This document shows positions 18,636 to 25,116 of a stretch of 33,104 bases of DNA, piece after piece. Position 1 is the stretch's first letter; each line of letters begins with the position of its first letter. The position numbers were made by a program, and so were the translations under genes. Source of the DNA: Clostridia bacterium (GTDB taxonomy: Bacteria > Bacillota > Clostridia > Oscillospirales > Acutalibacteraceae); NCBI GenBank assembly GCA_017434855.1, contig JAFRUA010000011.1, forward strand, positions 1 to 33,104, given 5' to 3'. Below the pieces are notes generated by a model, which did no database searches, was not told the origin of the DNA, and saw nothing but the letters and a program-made list of their open reading frames with translations.

Positions 18636-20474
18636 TTATTCGTTTTCCATTTGAACGAAGTCAATGGGTTCTCCAACAGCCGGATTGTCTACGCTTGCAT
18701 TCCAATCCTGATCATATTCAAAAAAGATCTGGTCCGACAGATGCAAAGCACCGTTCTCAATACTGATGTATTGGTAATAACCGATACCTGTATGTGCGTA
18801 ACACAGGACCACAGCGTGATCGTCATCGTCAAACGATCCGGCGCTGGATTCGCCAAGATAGACTGCTTCGTTATTTTGGCAGGTATAAAAACTGACATGA
18901 TTGTCTGCCATCGACTGTCCCGATTCAATCAGCAGTTCCGGCACGCCGTCTTCGTCAATATCGTGATAAGCATAGCTGCACCAGCCGTAACGGTTTTCGT
19001 CGACGTCCTGTTTGTACTGCTGCAGCACGGGCGCGTAGATTTCTTCATAGGATACGTCTTGCGGAGTGTCGGACATCTCCTGCTCCGTGGAAGCAGTACT
19101 GCCGTCAGAATAAATAAACGGTTCTTCACCCGGAGTATATGGGACCAGAATGTCCCCTTGTAAATAAAAAGTTTCATAACGGTGAAAATTCAAACCGTCT
19201 TCGGTCAATGTAAAAGGTATATCCTCCATCCAGTTTTCTCCGGGACGTTCTCCTCCATTGTAATACGGGGTTCCTTCTAATACTTCTTTCGTCTGCTGCC
19301 AAATGATACTTTCACGTTCCTCAACAGAACATCGGAAAAAGAAATCATACGTTTTTTCTTCGCCGGTCAAAACATCCCAAGTGTAACTTTCATAAAATGC
19401 ATAAGGATGAACACCACCTGCCCAATCAACAAATCTTTCAAAAATCGAAAGATAACCGTGGTCATTATAGTTTAGTTCGTATTGGTAATCATAATACAGA
19501 GGGAGGAAAGATTCATTATTCTTGGCCATATCTTCAACCCGAATAAGCGCATCTTCCACTTCGCTTTGTTCCATGTATTTACATTTTTCAATTGATTTCC
19601 GGATCACTTCATTTGCAGCAATTTCTCCGGGCGTAGTACCAAGAAAATACGGATACTCAATCGTGTTTGAGTAAACCAGAATACCTGAATTGCTTTTGTG
19701 ATCAAAGGTTTCTTTTCTCATTTCATATGGAACCGGTGAAACGTCTGTTTCCATCGGCACGATCTCTTTGCTGCTGTCTTCCAGCGTTGCTTCGTCCAGC
19801 TCCTCAAACGTCTTCATCTGGGTCTCGGCCTTCTTATACTGTGTCGCCGCGCGGCTATAGTCCTCTTCGCTGATGACTTCCACCAACTCGCCATAAATCT
19901 CTTTTTCGTCCGCCGGCAAGGGGGCTGTGGCGCGGAAGAACGGGTGCATGCCGTCGATCATCATATCCGGATCGTGGATCAGGGCTTCGACCATCGTCAC
20001 TTCGCCGTCTTTGACCTCATAGATCACGGTGACCTCCAGGTGCGCATAGCTGTCGTCGGTTTCGATCATGCGGCAATCGTCGGTCAGGGTCAGGGTCGTG
20101 TCCTGCGCGGCGTCGGTCAACTGGCTGATGGTGTCGTCTTTGATGCTGTACATATCATATGCCGTGGCGGGTTCGTCCGCGCGGCCGATGAACAGCTCGG
20201 GCGTCTTGTCGCCGTCAAGATCAACAAAGGCAAAGCTCGGCTCGGCGGTTTTCTCCAGGTTCGCAAGGCCCGGCGCCAGATGATTTTCCGCAAACTTTTC
20301 TCTGGACCAGCCTTCGTCAAACGCCTGCTTGTATTTTTTCAGAACGGGGGCATACAGCGCCTCGTATTCCGACGTGTCTTCGGGTTCGGGACTGCCGTCC
20401 GTCTTCTTTATACAGCCCGCAAATGTGGTCAGAAGCAGAACCAGCGTCAGCGCCAGGGCAACGGCTCGTTTCAT
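18636..20474 (-). CDS. Modular lipoprotein with RsiV/DUF3298-like domain
   Basis: A 612-residue lipoprotein (lipobox FAGC, Cys21), started at 20474 with AAAGGAG eight bases upstream. Residues about 30-240 are a near copy of the N-terminal module of the lipoprotein at 7941 (YEALYAPVLKKYKQAFDEGW, FAFVDLDGDKTPELFIG). Residues about 265-470 resemble the DUF4163/DUF3298 extracellular domain of anti-sigma factor RsiV (GGVHPYAFYESYTWDVLTGE, PFTLTEDGLNFHRYE). The last ~120 residues repeat the first motif pair (EIYAPVLQQYKQDV, YAYHDIDEDGVPELLIESG). The middle is markedly AT-rich: one 60-base line at 19441 has 30% GC against 62% at 20221. So a foreign module appears to have been joined to a local N-terminus. 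It may sense an extracellular ligand. Confidence 0.85.
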   Translation of the reverse strand: MKRAVALALTLVLLLTTFAGCIKKTDGSPEPEDTSEYEALYAPVLKKYKQAFDEGWSREKFAENHLAPGLANLEKTAEPSFAFVDLDGDKTPELFIGRADEPATAYDMYSIKDDTISQLTDAAQDTTLTLTDDCRMIETDDSYAHLEVTVIYEVKDGEVTMVEALIHDPDMMIDGMHPFFRATAPLPADEKEIYGELVEVISEEDYSRAATQYKKAETQMKTFEELDEATLEDSSKEIVPMETDVSPVPYEMRKETFDHKSNSGILVYSNTIEYPYFLGTTPGEIAANEVIRKSIEKCKYMEQSEVEDALIRVEDMAKNNESFLPLYYDYQYELNYNDHGYLSIFERFVDWAGGVHPYAFYESYTWDVLTGEEKTYDFFFRCSVEERESIIWQQTKEVLEGTPYYNGGERPGENWMEDIPFTLTEDGLNFHRYETFYLQGDILVPYTPGEEPFIYSDGSTASTEQEMSDTPQDVSYEEIYAPVLQQYKQDVDENRYGWCSYAYHDIDEDGVPELLIESGQSMADNHVSFYTCQNNEAVYLGESSAGSFDDDDHAVVLCYAHTGIGYYQYISIENGALHLSDQIFFEYDQDWNASVDNPAVGEPIDFVQMENE

Positions 20475-20514
20475 CACATCGTCTCCTTTCGGCATTGCAA
20501 ACGATTTCATTTCA

Positions 20515-20543
20515 ATCCTACCATATCCCGACAAAATTTGCAA
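20515..20543 (-). promoter_or_regulatory. Promoter of the RsiV-like lipoprotein gene
   Basis: TTGCAA (20538-20543), 17-base spacer, TAGGAT (20515-20520) on the minus strand. Confidence 0.6.
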
Positions 20544-20578
20544 GCAAAACTTTCCCTGTCACCCCACGTTTCCGCGTA

Positions 20579-20613
20579 CCAAAAAACACGCCCACCGAGT
20601 TGCCCCGGCAGGC
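20579..20613 (-). terminator. Terminator of the C39-like peptidase gene
   Basis: GCCTGCCG and CGGTGGGC (20606-20613 with 20590-20597) pair over 8 bp with two G-U, followed by GTGTTTTTTGG on the minus strand, 23 bases past the stop codon. Confidence 0.8.
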
Positions 20614-20636
20614 CGTTTTAGCTTTTAAATTGTGTC

Positions 20637-22517
20637 TCATTCGCTCGGGATCAGCACGATCGCCTGCCGCCCCAGCAGGTTCCACCGCGCCTCAAACGTG
20701 CTGCGGTCATAGGTCCGCGTGCCATAGTACGGATCCATCAGCCAGACATAGGATTCCGAATAGCCCTTGATGACAAAAACGTGCGTGCCGCGCGGGTAGG
20801 AAAAATAATCGTAGCCGCCGTTGCCGTTGGGGATGTACCAGGCATTGACCGTCCTGGGCACCTGCATCTGATAGGTCGCCCACACGATGAGCGGCCGCCC
20901 CTGCGACAACTGGTTGCAGACCAGCTCAAAATTGCAGCCCGTCAGGTTGATTGCCGTGTAGCCGCCGCCGCGCGCGTCGATGGCGGTTTGCAGCGACCGG
21001 GTCACGCAGGGCGAAAACGCGCCGTACCCGGGATGGGCGGAGGTGTAGCCGCTGCGGGGGTTGCCGACGAAATAGTCATAAATGCTGGGGCCCACGGGCA
21101 TCCCGTTGACGTAAACGATGTCTTTGCGCGGGATGGTGGCAACCATCTGGTCCAGCGTGATGCTGAAGCCGTAGTACCGCAGCAGCGCCGTGCAGCTGGC
21201 GGCCTCGCACCCGGTGGGATAGTTCGGCAGCTGCGACACGAACGGCACCGCCAGCGGCGACACACTGACACTGGCGCTGGCCGAAACCCCGTTTGCGGTG
21301 GTCACGGTCACGGTGGCGCTGCCCACGGCCAGGGCATGGATCACGCCGTCTTCATCCACTGTGACGGCATAGGGATGCGAACTGGAATAGGTATAGCGGG
21401 TCTCCAGCGTGTTGGCCGGCAGCACGGGGTGCAGCTTTGCCGCCTGACCCGGGCGCAGCGAATAGTCGGTCTTTTTCAGCGAAATGGACGTCGGCGGCGC
21501 CAGAATGGTGACGGTCGTCTGCGCCGTCACGCCGTTATATGTGCGATAGGTCAGGGTCACAACGCCCTTTTTGCGTGCATAGAACACGTTGTTGCCCAGC
21601 GGCTTCAGCCGTTTGGGGTCGCTGCTTTCGATCGTGACACCCTGCGCACCATAGCCGTCCTTAAAGCTGTAGGTCGCCTTGTAACGGTCGCCGATGCCCA
21701 GCGTCACCTTTTTGCGGCCCGGAATGATCTTTTTGGGGGCTTTCAGTACCGTGACGGTGCAGCTTGCGCTGACGCCGTTATAGGTTGTGACAGTCACGAC
21801 TGCCGTACCGGGGGCCTTGGCGCGCAGCAGCCCGTTTTCGGGGTTCACCTTGACCACCGCCGGGTCCGATGTGGCATAGACCAGCGCACCCTCAAACGCA
21901 CCGTCGTTGACCGTCGCCGTCAACTGCGCGGTCTCTCCTTTGCCCAGAGACAAAGACTTGCTGCTCAGGCGCACGCGCTTGGGCGCCTTTTGCACCGTGA
22001 CAACGCAGATGTCGCTGCGGCCGTTATAGGTTTCCACCAGCAAAACGGCCGTGCCGCTGTGGATCGCCTTGAAATCGCCGTCGCCCAGGGGACGCAGCAC
22101 GTCGGTGTTGCCGCAGGAATAGGTCAGGGCAGAGGCGCTGCCTGCATTCACCGCCGCCTGCAGATGCAGCGTTGTTCCGATGCCTGTTGTCACCTCTGAC
22201 GCCGGGAAAGCCACCGATTTCGGCGCCGCCATCACCGTCACCCGCGCCAGCAGCGCGTTGTCTGCCGTGCGCAGCTCGGTTTCACCCACGGCACGGCCGG
22301 TCACCTCGATCATGTTGACCGAAACCACGGCGTCATCAAAGGTCGGCGGCGTTTCACCCAGGTCGGCAAGCGCCGGCACCAGGCCGGTTTCACCCACGCC
22401 GAGCGTCAGATGCAGCGGTGCGTCAGCCGCGGCGGCCAGCGTACCGAACGAAAAAAACAAAAACAGGAACAACAGACAGGCAAACAAGCGATTACGCAAG
22501 GCGGCGACCCCCTTCAT
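20637..22517 (-). CDS. Surface protein with Ig-like (BIG2) repeats and C39-like cysteine peptidase domain
   Basis: A 626-residue exported protein with a signal peptide ending near AAAA at 28-31. About four BIG2-type Ig-like repeats follow (about 98-175, 178-257, 259-338, 340-420; each ends in TYNG or TANGV and a VTV strand), with a degraded one before them. The C-terminal ~200 residues fit Peptidase_C39_2: VPFVSQLPNYPTGCEAAS with Cys437, GTHVFVIKGY with His579 and LMDPYYG with Asp595. Such proteins are extracellular or wall-bound cysteine peptidases; the substrate is unknown. ATG 22517 lacks a ribosome site; AAGGGGG just inside the frame suggests TTG 22499 as the real start. It is transcribed away from the small peptide gene at 22843. 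Confidence 0.88.
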   Translation of the reverse strand: MKGVAALRNRLFACLLFLFLFFSFGTLAAAADAPLHLTLGVGETGLVPALADLGETPPTFDDAVVSVNMIEVTGRAVGETELRTADNALLARVTVMAAPKSVAFPASEVTTGIGTTLHLQAAVNAGSASALTYSCGNTDVLRPLGDGDFKAIHSGTAVLLVETYNGRSDICVVTVQKAPKRVRLSSKSLSLGKGETAQLTATVNDGAFEGALVYATSDPAVVKVNPENGLLRAKAPGTAVVTVTTYNGVSASCTVTVLKAPKKIIPGRKKVTLGIGDRYKATYSFKDGYGAQGVTIESSDPKRLKPLGNNVFYARKKGVVTLTYRTYNGVTAQTTVTILAPPTSISLKKTDYSLRPGQAAKLHPVLPANTLETRYTYSSSHPYAVTVDEDGVIHALAVGSATVTVTTANGVSASASVSVSPLAVPFVSQLPNYPTGCEAASCTALLRYYGFSITLDQMVATIPRKDIVYVNGMPVGPSIYDYFVGNPRSGYTSAHPGYGAFSPCVTRSLQTAIDARGGGYTAINLTGCNFELVCNQLSQGRPLIVWATYQMQVPRTVNAWYIPNGNGGYDYFSYPRGTHVFVIKGYSESYVWLMDPYYGTRTYDRSTFEARWNLLGRQAIVLIPSE

Positions 22518-22537
22518 ACTGGATTTCGGTTGGTTTT

Positions 22538-22567
22538 ATTATATCACAGTTTCCGTGTCAGGCGCAA
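22538..22567 (-). promoter_or_regulatory. Promoter of the C39-like peptidase gene
   Basis: Minus strand TATAAT (22538-22543) preceded by TG one base upstream (extended -10), and TTGCGC (22562-22567) at 18 bases. The expected start near 22531 leaves only ~14 bases to ATG 22517, which favours the TTG start at 22499. Confidence 0.6.
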
Positions 22568-22725
22568 CGGCTGCGACAAATTTTTCTTCTCAATTTTGCA
22601 TGAACGATTTAAGGATGTTTTAAAGTGAATATGACATAATAATGACAAAGTGGCGCGCAGTTGTTCTGCTTTTTGTCCATAGCGAAAAAAGTTTTCCAAA
22701 GATTAAACTTTTTTTGAATTTTTTA

Positions 22726-22754
22726 TTGACAAACGCGCCGGTATCGTTTATAAT
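22726..22754 (+). promoter_or_regulatory. Consensus sigma-A promoter of the small peptide gene
   Basis: TTGACA (22726-22731), exactly 17 bases, TATAAT (22749-22754): a perfect match to the housekeeping consensus, set in AT-rich upstream sequence of the UP-element kind. It is the strongest-looking promoter in the window. The leader would be about 80 bases. Confidence 0.93.
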
Positions 22755-22842
22755 ATCGAATGTAAAAAGGTATCTTGTCGATCAGCTTTCTTTCGACTGC
22801 AGATAGATTCCCTTTGTATCACTGACGAAGAGGAGGAGCGAG

Positions 22843-22944
22843 ATGGAAAATATTGTATTATATGTCCAGATCCTTGTTGATTTTGTCATGAAACTGCTTT
22901 CCTTTTTCAAAAAGTCTGACACGGTCAGCAGTTCTGACGATTGA
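22843..22944 (+). CDS. 33-residue amphipathic small protein
   Basis: A short gene encoding MENIVLYVQILVDFVMKLLS and then FFKKSDTVSSSDD. It has GAGGAGG seven bases before the ATG, a perfect consensus promoter 89 bases upstream and a strong terminator 12 bases after the stop, so it is a complete single-gene transcription unit. Residues 4-24 form a hydrophobic, probably membrane-associated helix with Asp13 and Lys17 on one face; a Lys pair and a Ser/Asp-rich tail follow. There is no signal peptidase site or Gly-Gly leader. By shape it could be a phenol-soluble-modulin-like peptide, a type I toxin-like membrane peptide, a small regulatory membrane protein or a bacteriocin-like peptide. No family is recognised. 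No antisense RNA promoter was noticed. Confidence 0.75.
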   Translation: MENIVLYVQILVDFVMKLLSFFKKSDTVSSSDD

Positions 22945-22956
22945 TTCAAACATTTG

Positions 22957-22991
22957 CCCTTGGCCAAACGGCCGGGGGTTTTGTTTTTTTT
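22957..22991 (+). terminator. Strong terminator after the small peptide gene
   Basis: CCCTTGGCC (22957-22965) pairs with GGCCGGGGG (22970-22978) over 9 bp including two G-U pairs, loop AAAC, followed by TTTTGTTTTTTTT. Confidence 0.92.
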
Positions 22992-23096
22992 GCGAATACG
23001 GAACACGGTTTTGCCCGCAAAGGCGGCCGCTCTTTTTCCGGCGATGTTTTGGCGGCCGATCTGTTTGTTCCCGTCTCCCGCTCCCCCGTTTTGTCC

Positions 23097-23150
23097 TTTT
23101 ACGCTTTCATCCTTTTCCCCTTTGACGCACAGTACGCAAAAAACCTCACG
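23097..23150 (+). repeat. 54-bp inverted repeat, left copy
   Basis: These 54 bases occur in reverse complement at 27833-27886 with a single mismatch. The right end of the repeat is one arm of the terminator at 23136-23176. Similarity decays but continues a little beyond, through the other terminator arm. Confidence 0.92.
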
Positions 23151-23176
23151 CCCACTGCAGACGTAAGGTTTTTTGC
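23136..23176. terminator. Bidirectional terminator
   Basis: GCAAAAAACCTCACG (23136-23150) pairs with CGTAAGGTTTTTTGC (23162-23176), 15 positions with one mismatch. It would end the minus-strand hydrolase gene (copy 5) and any read-through from the plus strand. Confidence 0.85.
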
Positions 23177-23208
23177 AGTTTGATTTCATTCACACGGATA
23201 CCGTCACA

Positions 23209-23229
23209 GTCAACTGTTGACTGTTGACT
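23209..23229. repeat. GTTGACT heptamer repeat
   Basis: Three 7-bp units, GTCAACT, GTTGACT, GTTGACT, stop six bases before the end of hydrolase copy 5. The first unit is nearly the reverse complement of the others. Confidence 0.75.
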
Positions 23230-23235
23230 GTCTGC

Positions 23236-24912
23236 TCACTTTGCCAGCTTTGCCTTCACAAAATTGAACAGCGCCACCAGCCACTTGAAGAAGGACATCA
23301 GGCCGGTGTAGATCGTGGTCTTTTTGTCGGTCGCGGGCTGCTTCATTTCGTCCGTCGTCCAGTGCTCGGTGTCGCAGTTCTCCGCCGTCATCGGCGCCGT
23401 GGTCTTCGCATCGTGATCATAGACCATGAACTGCGTCAGGTTGAAGTCGTCCACGGTCAACTGACGGTCCGCCGTCATCACCGTATACATGATTCGGACC
23501 TCCGCGTCGGTTCGCAGGGTGTGGGTGGCGTTCTTGGTGAACCAGGTGCAGTCCGGGAACAGACAGGTGGAGGCGTCGATCTTTTTGTCGGGGGAGATGT
23601 ACTTGCCCTTGCCCTCGGCGACGCGCGATGCGATGTACTCGTCAGACAGGGTGTCATAGATGGTGGAGGTCGTAGCGCCGAAGGAGCTGTGGTTGACAGA
23701 GACGTACTGGTCAGACACCAGGTCGTTGTCCTGACAGATCGGCACGATCTGGAACCCGTATTTGCAGAGGATCGCAAGATTGGCGCCGCTGTCGACCGCG
23801 TCCTGCAGCAGCTCGTCCGCTTTCAGCGCCACTTCGTTGTGGTACCGCTCGATCTTTTCGATCAGGCCGGCGTACTTCTCACGCTTTTCGCTGCCCTCTT
23901 CGCCGAAGACATACAGCAGCGCGTCGTCATAATCCTCTGCAGAGACGCAGGCCCAGTAGCACGGCATCGTGAACACGGTGGACAGCGCGAGCGCGCTTGT
24001 CACGCCCTCGACCACCTTGGCATAGATCGTCTTTTTGACCGAGTCGCTCAGGGTGCCGAAGATGCCGCTTTTGCTCAGCAGGTCGAGTGTGGCGGTCGCG
24101 AAGGCGGGCATGTCAAATCTGTCGACGGCGTCCGTGTCGGTGAGGATGCGGTTGAGCGCGTCCATGTCCAGATGGAACTTTCCGCTGATCGCCTGGCTGA
24201 GGAATTCGGAGCCGTTGTTGAGCGACGCAAGCGCCCCGATGCCGGAGAGGTCCTCGGTCCCGTAGAGCGAGAGATAGGCGAGCAGGACGTTCGTGCCGAG
24301 GCAGGCGGTGCCGAGGGCGACCTTGTCGGAATGCGTCGCGGCCTTCACGCTTGCGATATAATCATGCAGCTGCACGGCGACCTCCAGCGGGTCGAGCCGC
24401 CAGTCATACCAGAACTGGTAGCTGTACATATCATAGCCGTTCGCGCCCTTCTTGTCGCGGGAGGCGTTGTTTGCGTTCTCTGCGCGGCGGGCGGAGGAGA
24501 TACCGGTTCCCGCCGGCGCGTTGCCGTTCTCGTCCAGGCGGCCTTCGGCGAAGAGATCGCCGATCTCTTTTTCAAGATTTTCAAAATACGGGTCCCAGTC
24601 GTCCATCAGCAGGCCCTGCACCAAAAACGGCATCAGGACGTTCGCGATGGAGGTATAGAGCTCGGTCTTTTCTTCGCTGTCTTCGTCTTCGCTGTCATCG
24701 CTGAAAACGCTGCTGAAGATGCCGAGCAGGCCGTTTTCGCTGATCTTCAGGATGACCTCGTCGTTTTCATTATAAATCGCTTCGCCGTCGCCCGCGAGGA
24801 AAACGATCGGGGTCTGGCTGCCCGTCCGCGTCGGGGTGAAGGCCGCAAATGCGGGGACGGCCACGGTGAACAGCAGCACCGCGGTCAAAAGGATGGTCAA
24901 TGCTTTTTTCAT
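23236..24912 (-). CDS. Secreted LCAT/lipase-like alpha/beta-hydrolase with Cys nucleophile, copy 5
   Basis: A 558-residue paralogue of the four-gene array, placed alone 15 kb away on the other strand. The start at 24912 has AAGGAG eight bases upstream; signal peptide ends near AFA (21-23). TPIVFLAGDG (34-43) is the first core strand. DWRLDP (170-175 region) and GTACLG (Cys204) form the nucleophile region, with Ala before Cys where copies 1, 2 and 4 have Arg. SPDKKIDAST and NATH supply the Asp and His. It has an acidic insertion (DDSEDEDSEEK, 72-82) not seen in the others. The C-terminal tail (TGLMSFFKWLVALFNFVKAK) is a clear amphipathic helix. It is divergent from the Ca2+ ATPase, and the pair is flanked by the 54-bp inverted repeats. 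Confidence 0.8.
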   Translation of the reverse strand: MKKALTILLTAVLLFTVAVPAFAAFTPTRTGSQTPIVFLAGDGEAIYNENDEVILKISENGLLGIFSSVFSDDSEDEDSEEKTELYTSIANVLMPFLVQGLLMDDWDPYFENLEKEIGDLFAEGRLDENGNAPAGTGISSARRAENANNASRDKKGANGYDMYSYQFWYDWRLDPLEVAVQLHDYIASVKAATHSDKVALGTACLGTNVLLAYLSLYGTEDLSGIGALASLNNGSEFLSQAISGKFHLDMDALNRILTDTDAVDRFDMPAFATATLDLLSKSGIFGTLSDSVKKTIYAKVVEGVTSALALSTVFTMPCYWACVSAEDYDDALLYVFGEEGSEKREKYAGLIEKIERYHNEVALKADELLQDAVDSGANLAILCKYGFQIVPICQDNDLVSDQYVSVNHSSFGATTSTIYDTLSDEYIASRVAEGKGKYISPDKKIDASTCLFPDCTWFTKNATHTLRTDAEVRIMYTVMTADRQLTVDDFNLTQFMVYDHDAKTTAPMTAENCDTEHWTTDEMKQPATDKKTTIYTGLMSFFKWLVALFNFVKAKLAK

Positions 24913-25059
24913 ATGGAACACTCCTTGACTTTCTGTTGATTTATTTATACCAATCTTTTTTGACGCGGGTGTTGTGGTGTCGTTCTGATTTTGTGAACAA
25001 TCTGTAAATTGTAGCGGATCGCCCGGGCCGGAACGGTTGCCGCGCGATGAAAAATGTGG

Positions 25060-25088
25060 TTGACAAAGCGGGGCGAAAATGGTACACT
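25060..25088 (+). promoter_or_regulatory. Promoter of the Ca2+ ATPase gene
   Basis: TTGACA (25060-25065), 17-base spacer, TACACT (25083-25088), 28 bases before the ATG with GGGAGG in the leader. No clear promoter for the divergent hydrolase was found in the 24913-25059 stretch beyond a TATAAA near 24945. Confidence 0.8.
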
Positions 25089-25116
25089 AATAGAAAGTAT
25101 AAGGGAGGAATTGCCC

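Noticed and set aside
22782-23189. 135-codon minus-strand frame opposite the small peptide gene
   Set aside because: Runs through two terminators and the 54-bp repeat, with no ribosome site.
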